From: JAEZHK01 sp964575255 | Lineage (GTDB): Bacteria > Bacillota > Clostridia > Christensenellales > Aristaeellaceae | Direction: 5' to 3' | Assembly (NCBI GenBank): GCA_964575255.1 | Contig: CAZNPZ010000055.1 | Coordinates: 1 to 17,637 of the forward strand | Length of the DNA stretch: 17,637 nt | In this document: positions 6,206 to 12,695 of the stretch, piece by piece | Layout: each line of letters opens with the position of its first letter | Position numbering within the stretch: position 1 is the first letter of the stretch | The notes under the pieces: model-generated | Seen by the model: only the letters and a program-made list of their open reading frames with translations | Databases searched by the model: none | What the model was told of the DNA's origin: nothing | Made by a program: the position numbers and the translations under genes

Positions 6206-7463
6206 GATGGACGCTTCTCGGCTCTCCGTTCGGGAGGCTGCGCACGAAACCTTGCGGGGAGCGCTCGCGCCGTTCGGGTATATTGGTCACAATCTGGACG
6301 CGCTGTACGACGCGCTGACCAGCCTGCCCGAAGCCGTAATCACGCTGACCGGGACGCCGGAAGGCTACGCCGAAAAGGTGCTTCAAGTGCTTCGGGACGC
6401 CGTAAAGGCCAACCCGGGGCTGAGCCTTCAAGAAAAGAAACACGCCTCCGGCGTAAAGAAAGAAGGAAACGACATGTACGTTCCGTCCGAACAAAGATAC
6501 TCGCAGATGCAGTATCGCCGATGCGGGGCGAGCGGGCTGATGCTGCCGATGATCTCGCTGGGGCTGTGGCACAATTTCGGGGACATCACGCCGTTTAACA
6601 CCCAGCAGGCGATCCTTAGGCAGGCGTTCGACCTGGGGATTACCCATTTCGACCTCGCCAACAACTACGGCCCGCCCTACGGCGAGGCGGAGCGGAACTT
6701 CGGCGTCCACATGGATCGGGACTGGCGCCCCCACCGGGACGAACTCGTGATCTCCACCAAGGCGGGCTACGACATGTGGCCCGGCCCCTACGGCAATTTC
6801 GGCAGCCGCAAGTACCTGATTTCGAGCCTCGACCAGAGCCTCATTCGGATGCATCTGGATTACGTGGACATCTTCTACCACCACCGGCCCGACCCGGAGA
6901 CGCCGCTGGAGGAGACGATGGGCGCGCTTCATCAGATCGTCCGAAGCGGCAAGGCACTCTATGTGGGCATCTCCAACTACCCGGCGGAGCGCACGGTGCA
7001 GGCGATCGGGATTTTGCGGCGGCTGGGTACGCCGCTTCTCATCCACCAGCCGCGCTACTCGATGCTGGACCGGTGGGTGGAGGGCGGCCTGACCGACGCG
7101 CTCCGCCGCGAAAAAGTCGGCATGATCGCGTTCGGGCCGCTGGCGGGCGGCGTGCTGACCGGGAAATACCTGGGCGGCATCCCAGCGGATTCCCGCGCCG
7201 GGCACGACCCGCGCTATCTGAAGCCGGAGGCGATCACCCAGGACAAACTCCAGAAGGTGCGCGCGCTTTCGGACATCGCGCTGGCGCGCGGGCAGACCCT
7301 TTCTCAGCTGGCGCTTTCGTGGGTGCTCCGCGACGAGGTGGTGACGAGCGCCTTGATCGGCGCGTCCAGGCCGGAACAGTTGACAGAGAACGTCAGGGCG
7401 CTTTCCGCCGCGCCGCTTTCGGCGGAGGAACTCTCCGCCATCGAGCGCATCCTGGCCGGATAG
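6192..7463 (+). CDS. Barstar-like inhibitor continuous in frame with an aldo/keto reductase
   Basis: ATG 6192 follows GGGGGAGGG with 7 bases spacing and overlaps the barnase stop by 14 bases. Residues 1-81 resemble barstar: a short strand, a helix ending FGYIGHNLDALYDAL, where Asp36 and Asp40 correspond to barstar Asp35 and Asp39 that plug the barnase active site, then a strand ITLTG and a helix YAEKVLQVLRDAV. A barstar-family protein would normally end at about residue 81-90. Here the frame reads through a lysine-rich stretch (KKHASGVKKEGND) without a stop straight into the reductase at residue 95, giving a 423-residue open frame. Either this is a genuine fusion, a lost barstar stop, or a sequencing error. 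The inhibitor's role is to protect the cell from its own ribonuclease before export. The reductase half also has its own start site (see 6474-7463). Confidence 0.8.
   Translation: MRRIEMDASRLSVREAAHETLRGALAPFGYIGHNLDALYDALTSLPEAVITLTGTPEGYAEKVLQVLRDAVKANPGLSLQEKKHASGVKKEGNDMYVPSEQRYSQMQYRRCGASGLMLPMISLGLWHNFGDITPFNTQQAILRQAFDLGITHFDLANNYGPPYGEAERNFGVHMDRDWRPHRDELVISTKAGYDMWPGPYGNFGSRKYLISSLDQSLIRMHLDYVDIFYHHRPDPETPLEETMGALHQIVRSGKALYVGISNYPAERTVQAIGILRRLGTPLLIHQPRYSMLDRWVEGGLTDALRREKVGMIAFGPLAGGVLTGKYLGGIPADSRAGHDPRYLKPEAITQDKLQKVRALSDIALARGQTLSQLALSWVLRDEVVTSALIGASRPEQLTENVRALSAAPLSAEELSAIERILAG
6474..7463 (+). CDS. Aldo/keto reductase, YghZ-like (L-glyceraldehyde 3-phosphate reductase type)
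   Basis: 329 residues if translated from ATG 6474, which has its own AAGGA at 6463-6467 six bases upstream and begins MYVPSEQRY, the typical N-terminus of this family. That supports independent initiation inside the longer barstar-reductase frame. The AKR catalytic tetrad is visible: Asp60 and Tyr65 (FDLANNYGP), Lys96 (STKAGYDMW) and His in YHHRP (136-137). GISNYP, HQPRYSMLDR and the C-terminal cofactor-binding loop with GASRPEQL are also present. The length is normal for the family. It is expected to be a cytosolic NADPH-dependent reductase of small aldehydes, possibly detoxifying glyceraldehyde 3-phosphate or methylglyoxal. The exact substrate is inferred from family resemblance. It is unrelated in function to barnase, so linkage to barstar may be incidental. 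Confidence 0.92.
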   Translation: MYVPSEQRYSQMQYRRCGASGLMLPMISLGLWHNFGDITPFNTQQAILRQAFDLGITHFDLANNYGPPYGEAERNFGVHMDRDWRPHRDELVISTKAGYDMWPGPYGNFGSRKYLISSLDQSLIRMHLDYVDIFYHHRPDPETPLEETMGALHQIVRSGKALYVGISNYPAERTVQAIGILRRLGTPLLIHQPRYSMLDRWVEGGLTDALRREKVGMIAFGPLAGGVLTGKYLGGIPADSRAGHDPRYLKPEAITQDKLQKVRALSDIALARGQTLSQLALSWVLRDEVVTSALIGASRPEQLTENVRALSAAPLSAEELSAIERILAG

Positions 7464-7470
7464 TCAGCAA

Positions 7471-7500
7471 AACCGCGGACGCGATCATGCGCCCGCGGTT
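7471..7500. terminator. Bidirectional hairpin after the reductase
   Basis: AACCGCGG (7471-7478) and CCGCGGTT (7493-7500) are perfect arms with further CGC/GCG pairing inside. On the plus strand few T residues follow; on the minus strand the stem is followed by TTTTG. It therefore best serves the minus-strand small gene and may also stop transcripts of the reductase. Confidence 0.7.
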
Positions 7501-7546
7501 GTAACGTCGTGACGGCTGCTTGAATGGAAGATGCTCCGGCGCCCGG

Positions 7547-7771
7547 TCATGGTGTCCTCAGGTGGCGGGTATTGACGCGGTCAAACTTTTGCATCAGGTC
7601 GCGGTAGATGGCGCCGGTATGTACGGGGGCGTCCGGGTACGAAACGCGTACGGGGTGCGCCGTGGCTTCGCGCGCGCCTGGAATGGTGCCGGCCGCCGTG
7701 GGCGAATGCGGTTGGTTGCGCGAAAGACCCTCCCGCTTTGCGCGGTGGATCAGTTGAAAGGTTCCGTTCAT
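7547..7771 (-). CDS. Small hypothetical protein, 74 aa
   Basis: 74 residues from ATG 7771, preceded by GAGGAGGG (minus strand over 7777-7784), an excellent ribosome site at 5 bases spacing. The longer in-frame start at 7786 would put that site inside the gene. The product is basic, rich in Arg, His and Pro in its middle, and ends in a likely amphipathic helix (IYRDLMQKFDRVNTRH). There is no signal peptide or membrane segment. I do not recognise it. A hairpin with a T-run on this strand lies 47 bases after the stop. Codon third positions are GC-rich like those of neighbouring genes. Real gene by signal context; function unknown. Confidence 0.55.
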   Translation of the reverse strand: MNGTFQLIHRAKREGLSRNQPHSPTAAGTIPGAREATAHPVRVSYPDAPVHTGAIYRDLMQKFDRVNTRHLRTP

Positions 7772-7846
7772 CCAATCCCTCCTCATGAGATGGTCCGCCC
7801 CATCCTATGCGGGGGAACTTTTTTACGTTTTCCAGTTGTTGGACCC

Positions 7847-7874
7847 TTGCCTAAAAGGGTGATTATGATATAAT
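7847..7874 (+). promoter_or_regulatory. Extended -10 promoter upstream of the folded element
   Basis: TTGCCT (7847-7852), 16 bases, then TATAAT (7869-7874) preceded by TGA (extended -10). Transcription should start near 7881, so the whole structured stretch 7904-8106 would be transcribed as the leader of the gene at 8153 or as a separate RNA. Confidence 0.65.
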
Positions 7875-7903
7875 AGAATAAGTTTAGTATACGAATGGAG
7901 ATT

Positions 7904-8106
7904 ATGAATGCTTCCAAAGCAGGAAGGGATTTTCATTGCAGGAAAAGGAGCCGGAGCGAGGCGTAGCAGTGCTGCGCTGAGCGGAGCGCGACGCAGCCGG
8001 CGCACGACTCGAATGAATTTGAATCGTGCGGTCGCGTAGCGACTTGGTTTCCCTTCGGGAAACCAAACTTCCTGCGCGAAAAGCACCCCTGCGGCGAAGC
8101 ATTCAT
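7904..8106 (+). ncRNA. Candidate structured RNA or palindromic repeat element
   Basis: This 203-base stretch is a nest of inverted repeats. The outer arms ATGAATGCTTC (7904-7914) and GAAGCATTCAT (8096-8106) are perfect. Inside, GCAGGAAG (7919-7926) pairs with CTTCCTGC (8068-8075). Within that are GCTGCG/CGCAGC (7971-7976/7992-7997), CGCACGACTC/GAATCGTGCG (8001-8010/8021-8030, one mismatch), GTCGC-GTA-GCGAC (8031-8043) and TTGGTTTCC/GGAAACCAA (8044-8052/8058-8066). The last three hairpins abut with no gaps, giving a multibranch fold closed by the inner stem. It sits between a good promoter and the ribosome site at 8136-8144. It matches no riboswitch that I can name. It may be a 5' leader RNA, an independent RNA, or a mobile palindromic repeat. 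Confidence 0.5.
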
Positions 8107-8152
8107 GATCGGAATTGGTATAACGCCCGTAAACGAGAGAGGCGGTTCTGAT

Positions 8153-9952
8153 ATGGCTAACGCCCGACCCGGCGGCCCTCGCCGCCCTGGCTTGGATTAT
8201 TACGAATATAAGCGCCTGCACGAGCAGCGCCAGCAGGATGAGAATCCCGCCGCGAAGCCCCTGAAGCCCGAGGCGCAGCCCGCTGTGTCCCCCTACGCCC
8301 GGCCGAAGCCGCAATCCGCGCCGGAAGCGCGGATTGCCGAGCCGTCTCTGATCGACGACGACCAGGATTTTTCGGGCAACGCGCTGGATCTCCCGGACAG
8401 CGAAATGCCGGAGAAAAAACCAAACCTTTTATCCGGCGTCAAGTCCTTGATGAAGAACGTATCCCGGCGCGTGCCGGAGGACGGGGAGCCGAGCGGCCAT
8501 CAGGAGCCGGAGCGCGAAGAGGCCCAGCCGGATCTTTCGGAGCTGGAGGATGACGCGGACGACGAGGCGGCGGAGCCGGACGACGCGCCGCAGATCGACA
8601 ACCCCATCGGCGACGCGTTTTTAAAGGTCAAAGGTCTTTTCCAGAAGGCGCGCGGCAGGATCGCCGACCGCCGCCAGTCCCAACCGGACGCGGAGCCGGA
8701 CGAATCGGATTCGCAAGAGGACGAGCCCCAGGCGGACTCGGAGCCGTACGCGTCTTCCCGCCGGATGCGCAAAGCCGCGCAGGCCGCGGAGCCGCCGATC
8801 CTCGCCATCGAGCCGGTCGACGTCAGGGAAGTGGACGAACTGGTCGCAAAGCCCGGCACCACGGTGCGCGCGGGTTTCGCGGAAGACCAGCCATTCAAAA
8901 ACGCTCCGCTTACGCTCGAACCGGAGGGCGAAGCGGTCTATAATGATGACGATGATGACGACCTTCCGGCCGCCCGCGGCACCAAAATGTTTGGCTTTCT
9001 CAAGAAAATGCGCGGTCGCGCCGGGCGCGCGGCGGAGGAAGCGGATGTCGATCTGACGCCGCCAAGCGGGGAGGATCAGCGCGTGGATGGATCTGAAAAA
9101 GCTGGCCTGACCCAATTGCTCGCGGAAGGCGAGGGCGGGCCGACGCTTTCCCGCAGGGAGCGCAAAGCGCTGGCCGCCGGGAAGCCGATTGCCGCGCCCG
9201 CGGTGGCCAACGCGCCTGCCGCCCCTGAAAAGCCGGTCGCGACGATGCCGTTCGACGCGCCCACCGCGTCCGCCACACCGCCGAAAGCCGTTTTTGCGGT
9301 GGATGAGCCGACGCAAGAATTCCGCCCGCTGCGCCCCCGCCCCCCGATCAAGATCACGAAGCCCGCGCCGCTGCGCGCCGCGGAGCCGGAGTTGGACGGG
9401 TACGACGAGGACGAGGACGACGACCTGCCGGTGCGTCGCGCGCCCAAGCCGCCTAAGGTAAAGAAGCGCCGCATCTATCAGGACGAGGATTTTGAAGACG
9501 AAGAGTACGACCGTGGCGACCGCTTCGACGATTACGACGAAGACGAGTACGACGACTACGACGATTACGACGAGGACGAAGACCGGTACGAGGACGAGTA
9601 CCACGTCAGCGGCGGCCGCCGTTTCCTGGGCTTCCTGAAAGGCTTGGTCGTATTTATCCTGTTCCTCGCGGTGTGCGTGCTGGCGCTGAGGCAATTGGAG
9701 GCCAGCCACCTGATCTCGCTGGGCGGCCTTCGCAGCGCCGTCGGGCAGCTCAGCCTGATCCTGCCGTCGCCCGAACCGACAGTTGCGCCCGTGCCGGAGG
9801 CGACCGTGGAGCCGACGCTCGCGCCGACCCCGGAGCCCACCGCCCTGCCCACGACACAACCCACCGCCGCGCCGACGGCGATGCCGGAAGAGACGCCCGG
9901 CGCTGACATCGCGCAGGTGGAACCGACCTCGGAAGCCGGCATCAATTCCTGA
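8153..9952 (+). CDS. Large acidic single-pass membrane protein of unknown function
   Basis: 599 residues. ATG 8153 follows GAGAGGCGG (8136-8144); the in-frame ATG at 8105 lacks a site and overlaps the folded element. Residues 1-488 look mostly disordered, rich in Glu, Asp, Pro and Ala, with a dense Asp/Glu/Tyr stretch at about 419-485. A hydrophobic segment follows at 491-512 (LVVFILFLAVCVLAL). Residues 513-599 end in a Pro/Thr/Glu-rich stalk with repeated 'PEPT/APT' units. There is no N-terminal signal peptide, so the predicted topology is N-terminus inside and stalk outside. Short basic amphipathic segments recur at about 92-107, 150-175 and 277-290 (such as FLKKMRGRAGRA). I recognise no domain. 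It could be an envelope or division-associated scaffold, which is speculation. A strong terminator follows the stop. Confidence 0.85.
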   Translation: MANARPGGPRRPGLDYYEYKRLHEQRQQDENPAAKPLKPEAQPAVSPYARPKPQSAPEARIAEPSLIDDDQDFSGNALDLPDSEMPEKKPNLLSGVKSLMKNVSRRVPEDGEPSGHQEPEREEAQPDLSELEDDADDEAAEPDDAPQIDNPIGDAFLKVKGLFQKARGRIADRRQSQPDAEPDESDSQEDEPQADSEPYASSRRMRKAAQAAEPPILAIEPVDVREVDELVAKPGTTVRAGFAEDQPFKNAPLTLEPEGEAVYNDDDDDDLPAARGTKMFGFLKKMRGRAGRAAEEADVDLTPPSGEDQRVDGSEKAGLTQLLAEGEGGPTLSRRERKALAAGKPIAAPAVANAPAAPEKPVATMPFDAPTASATPPKAVFAVDEPTQEFRPLRPRPPIKITKPAPLRAAEPELDGYDEDEDDDLPVRRAPKPPKVKKRRIYQDEDFEDEEYDRGDRFDDYDEDEYDDYDDYDEDEDRYEDEYHVSGGRRFLGFLKGLVVFILFLAVCVLALRQLEASHLISLGGLRSAVGQLSLILPSPEPTVAPVPEATVEPTLAPTPEPTALPTTQPTAAPTAMPEETPGADIAQVEPTSEAGINS

Positions 9953-9964
9953 TCGGACAATCGG

Positions 9965-9993
9965 ATTCCGGCATCAACCATGCCGGAATTTTT
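9965..9993 (+). terminator. Strong terminator directly before the glpK ribosome site
   Basis: ATTCCGGCAT (9965-9974) and ATGCCGGAAT (9980-9989) form a perfect stem with a 5-base loop, followed by TTTT. It ends the gene at 8153. Only about 8 bases separate it from AGGAG of glpK, leaving no room for a promoter in between. It may therefore act as a conditional terminator in the glpK leader. Confidence 0.88.
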
Positions 9994-10013
9994 CATGATG
10001 AGGAGAGGCAAGC

Positions 10014-11501
10014 ATGAAATACGTGGTCGCGCTGGATCAGGGAACCACCAGTTCCCGCGCAGTGCTCTTTGACGAAACCGGCGCGATGATCCATTCGCAC
10101 GGCATCGAGTTTCCGCAGCTCTACCCCGAACCCGGCTGGGTGGAGCACGATCCGGACGACATCCTGAATACCCAGATCGACGCGCTTCGGGCATGCGTCC
10201 GCGATTCCGGCGTCGCGGCAAAGGACATCGTGGCCGTGGGCATCACCAACCAACGGGAGACGACGCTTCTGTGGGATCGCGCGTCGGGAAGGCCGCTTTA
10301 CAACGCCATCGTGTGGCAATGCCGGCGTACCGCGCCGCTTGTCGAGCGGCTCAAGCAGGACGGGATGGGCAGCGTGATCCGCGACCATACCGGCCTTATC
10401 GCCGACGCGTACTTCTCCGGCACAAAGCTGCAATGGCTTTTAGAACATGTGGACGGCGCGCGGGCGCGGGCGGACGCGGGCGATCTGTGCTTCGGCACGG
10501 TGGATTCCTGGCTCGCGTTCCACCTGACCAATGAGCGCGTGCATGTGACCGACGCGACCAACGCGGCGCGCACGATGCTCTACAATATCTACGACCAGAA
10601 GTGGGATCCGCTGCTCCTCCGGGCGATGAACATCCCCGATGCGCTTTTGCCCAAAGTCGTGGACAGCGCCGAGGTCGTCGGCACGCTCCGGAAGGACATT
10701 CTGGGCGTCGAGATCCCGGTGGCGGCACTGGCGGGCGACCAGCACGCCGCGCTGTACGGGCAGGGCTGTTTCACCTCCGGCATGGTCAAAAACACCTACG
10801 GCACCGGCTGCTTCCTTCTGATGAACACCGGTCTCAAGCCGGTTCGTTCCGGCAGCAACCTGATCACCACCATCGCCTGGCGCGTGGACGGCATGCCCCG
10901 CTACGCGCTGGAAGGCTCGGTCTTCATGGGCGGTGCGACGGTACAGTGGCTCCGCGACGAGCTCAAGATGATTTCAACCGCCGCCGAGAGCGAAAAGCTG
11001 GCGATGGCGGTCAATGACTCAAACGGCGTGTTCCTGGTGCCCGCGTTCACCGGCCTCGGCGCGCCCTATTGGGACATGTACGCCCGCGGCACGATCGTGG
11101 GGCTGACCCGCGGCGCGAACCGGAACCACATCGTGCGCGCGGCGCTGGAGTCCATCGCGTTCCAGACGCGGGACGTGCTGGAGGCGATGATCCGGGACAG
11201 CGGCCTGAAGCCCAGCGTCCTCCGCGTGGACGGGGGCGCGAGCCGGAACAACTTCCTGATGCAGTTCCAGGCGAACCTGCTGGGCATTCAAGTGCTCCGC
11301 CCCGTCGTCACCGAGACCACCGCGCTGGGCGCCGCGATGCTGGCCGCGCGCGCGGTCGGGCTGTGGGATACGACGAAGCTCCAGTCCATCTGGGCGCCGG
11401 AGAACCGCTTCTCCCCCGCCATCGACGCCGCCGCCCGCGAGAAACTGTGCGCAGGCTGGCAGAAGGCCATCGAACGCGCGAAGAACTGGGCGGACAGGTA
11501 A
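10014..11501 (+). CDS. glpK: Glycerol kinase
   Basis: 495 residues, the usual length of the family. ATG 10014 follows AGGAG starting at 10001. GlpK phosphorylates glycerol with ATP to sn-glycerol 3-phosphate in the cytosol, feeding glycolysis and lipid synthesis. Visible FGGY-kinase landmarks: DQGTTSSR (8-15, phosphate loop), PGWVEHDP, NAIVWQCRRT, the catalytic region AGDQHAALYGQ with Asp242 as the likely general base, NTYGTGCFLL, FTGLGAPYWD and the adenine-side loop VDGGASRNNFLMQF near 403. No glpF, glpD or glpP lies in the window, so it stands alone. A terminator sits immediately upstream with no promoter after it, recalling the antitermination leaders of Bacillus glp genes (GlpP), although no regulator is seen here. 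Confidence 0.97.
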   Translation: MKYVVALDQGTTSSRAVLFDETGAMIHSHGIEFPQLYPEPGWVEHDPDDILNTQIDALRACVRDSGVAAKDIVAVGITNQRETTLLWDRASGRPLYNAIVWQCRRTAPLVERLKQDGMGSVIRDHTGLIADAYFSGTKLQWLLEHVDGARARADAGDLCFGTVDSWLAFHLTNERVHVTDATNAARTMLYNIYDQKWDPLLLRAMNIPDALLPKVVDSAEVVGTLRKDILGVEIPVAALAGDQHAALYGQGCFTSGMVKNTYGTGCFLLMNTGLKPVRSGSNLITTIAWRVDGMPRYALEGSVFMGGATVQWLRDELKMISTAAESEKLAMAVNDSNGVFLVPAFTGLGAPYWDMYARGTIVGLTRGANRNHIVRAALESIAFQTRDVLEAMIRDSGLKPSVLRVDGGASRNNFLMQFQANLLGIQVLRPVVTETTALGAAMLAARAVGLWDTTKLQSIWAPENRFSPAIDAAAREKLCAGWQKAIERAKNWADR

Positions 11502-11530
11502 GTGTTGCCGGGGCGCTGTCCTGGGTTCTC

Positions 11531-11555
11531 GAAAACACCCCACCGGGGCTTTTTC
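11531..11555 (+). terminator. Probable terminator after glpK
   Basis: GAAAA and CCCC arms at 11531-11541 pair with GGGG and TTTTC at 11545-11555, followed or overlapped by a five-T run. The GC core is only 4 bp, but position (30 bases after the glpK stop) and T-run support a terminator. Confidence 0.65.
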
Positions 11556-11579
11556 GTGCGGCATCCCCGCACCGAACCC

Positions 11580-11636
11580 GCTTTCAGGCAAGCGTATTTG
11601 AGAAAATCTATTGCAGACTACGCTTGGCCTGAAAGC
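11580..11636. repeat. Long imperfect inverted repeat
   Basis: GCTTTCAGGCAAGCGT (11580-11595) pairs with ACGCTTGGCCTGAAAGC (11620-11636) over 16 bp with one bulged G, around a 24-base AT-richer loop. It stands in the intergenic region between convergent glpK and the GNAT gene. Confidence 0.6.
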
Positions 11637-11643
11637 CACCCCG

Positions 11644-11662
11644 CAAGGGGCAGTGCCCCTTG
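11644..11662. repeat. Short palindrome
   Basis: CAAGGGGC-AGT-GCCCCTTG is a perfect hairpin. It is flanked by ACCCC on the left and ACCCC on the right (within 11636-11667), so it looks like a small dispersed palindromic unit rather than a unique sequence. Confidence 0.5.
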
Positions 11663-11672
11663 ACCCCACTTG

Positions 11673-11696
11673 AAATGCCCGCTTTCACGGGCATTT
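11673..11696. repeat. Hairpin, possible second terminator
   Basis: AAATGCCCG (11673-11681) pairs perfectly with CGGGCATTT (11688-11696) around a 6-base loop. Together with 11580-11636 and 11644-11662 it fills the convergent glpK/GNAT region. I see no gene in 11502-11813. Confidence 0.55.
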
Positions 11697-11813
11697 GGTT
11701 TGGGGGAGAAGGCAGCTGTTCTATTGCCGGGCGCGCGTCTCCCCGGTGAAAGCGTTTGCAGCCAAACGGCTTGCGGCATTGCTCAGAAAGACCGGGCTTG
11801 TCCTCTGAAGGGT

Positions 11814-12272
11814 TTATCCTTTATGCCCGTGGCAGCCGCCCTCGACGATTTCGTCCGCCGGGACAGTAAGCAGCGCGCATGTCTCGCCCCACTCGTTCTT
11901 TTCCTCGCCCGCGGGCTTGAAGCCGTACTGCGCGTAGAACGCCTCGTCGCCAAAACGCGCGAGCGCGTACACCACCGGCGCGTTCAGCTCCTGCGCGCGG
12001 AAGAGAAGCATCCGCATCACAAGGTCTCCGAGACCTCTTCTGCGCTTTTCGGGCAGCACGCCGACGCAGCCGATCACAAAGCGGTCGTCGTCGAGGTACA
12101 GCCGCCCGGAACCGGACGGGCTGCCGTCCTCGTCAAAGGCGAGCGCGTAGACCGCCATCCTGTCATGGCAGTCCCCTCCGCCCGGAATGCCCTCCGCCGC
12201 GCACACCCGCGCGCGAACATCCAGGACGGCCGCAGTGTCTTCCGAAGAAGTCAGGTATTTTCCGCGAATCAT
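11814..12272 (-). CDS. GNAT-family N-acetyltransferase
   Basis: 152 residues from ATG 12272, which has GGGAGGG just upstream; the open frame extends further 5' but that part is antisense to the DUF896 gene and lacks a start signal. The acetyl-CoA loop is clear: VIGCVGVLPEKRRRGLGD, with RRRGLGD at 77-83, followed by a helix and the strand NAPVVYALA. The C-terminal FYAQYGFKPAG is the typical GNAT motif B region. Such enzymes transfer acetyl from acetyl-CoA to an amine in the cytosol; the acceptor cannot be predicted. It starts 75 bases from the divergently oriented DUF896 gene, so the two share a compact promoter region. It converges with glpK. Confidence 0.88.
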   Translation of the reverse strand: MIRGKYLTSSEDTAAVLDVRARVCAAEGIPGGGDCHDRMAVYALAFDEDGSPSGSGRLYLDDDRFVIGCVGVLPEKRRRGLGDLVMRMLLFRAQELNAPVVYALARFGDEAFYAQYGFKPAGEEKNEWGETCALLTVPADEIVEGGCHGHKG

Positions 12273-12347
12273 AAATCCCTCCCGCGGCAGGATTTTTTCC
12301 GCCGCATGCCGAATGATCAGGATATCCTTCCAAAGGAGCGTGACCCC

Positions 12348-12587
12348 ATGTCCCCGGAGAAAATGGCGCGCATCAGCGAACTGACCCGCCTCGCCCGTGA
12401 GCGGGAACTGACCGCCTTGGAGCAGGCAGAGCGCGCGCAGCTTCGGCGCGAGTACGTCGACGACTTTAAGGCGAACACCCGCCACACGCTGGAAAACACC
12501 GTCGTCCAGTATCCGGACGGCACCAAAGTACCGCTTCGGGAAGCCGCGAAGGATCGCACCTCGCGCCCCGGCCACAAGGTGGACTGA
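12348..12587 (+). CDS. DUF896 family protein (YnzC-like)
   Basis: 79 residues. ATG 12348 follows AAAGGAG (12332-12338) at 9 bases. The sequence reads SPEKMARISELTRLARE, then LTALEQAERAQLRREYVDDFKAN, closely following the small helical DUF896 proteins of Bacillota such as B. subtilis YnzC (from memory). These form a short helical hairpin; their role is not firmly established. The length is normal for the family. The long open frame extending upstream of this start (to 11670) lies over the antisense GNAT gene and is not coding. Its presence supports assignment of the window to Bacillota. Confidence 0.88.
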   Translation: MSPEKMARISELTRLARERELTALEQAERAQLRREYVDDFKANTRHTLENTVVQYPDGTKVPLREAAKDRTSRPGHKVD

Positions 12588-12640
12588 TCTCCATTATACC
12601 AGCAACCCGCGCGGAGAGCAACGCGGTGTTCACGGTTAAG

Positions 12641-12683
12641 CCAAGGCTGCCGCGTCCGGGGAAGCCCGGCGCGGCAGTCTTGG
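12641..12683. terminator. Bidirectional hairpin between convergent genes
   Basis: CCAAGGCTGCCGCG (12641-12654) pairs with CGCGGCAGTCTTGG (12670-12683) through one G-U pair, and CCGGG/CCCGG continue the stem inside. It lies between the DUF896 stop and the stop of the minus-strand c-di-GMP gene. There is no T tract on either side, so it is called a terminator by position and stability. Confidence 0.65.
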
Positions 12684-12695
12684 TCATCGGTGCAA

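Noticed and set aside
7904..7966. A 20-codon frame at the start of the folded element, with GGAG just upstream, as a leader peptide
   Set aside because: The spacing from GGAG to ATG is only 3 bases and the ATG is part of the outer inverted repeat, so a coding role is not supported.
7823..8314. A minus-strand open frame of 163 residues across the folded element and the start of the acidic protein
   Set aside because: It is antisense to a promoter, the hairpin element and a gene with a good ribosome site; the composition has no protein-like pattern.
11580..11696. CRISPR-like array
   Set aside because: The hairpins differ from each other in sequence and are not evenly spaced; there is no repeated unit.
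11670..12347. Upstream extension of the DUF896 frame to give 305 residues
   Set aside because: The extension is antisense to the GNAT gene. The family is about 75-80 residues long and ATG 12348 has a clear ribosome site.
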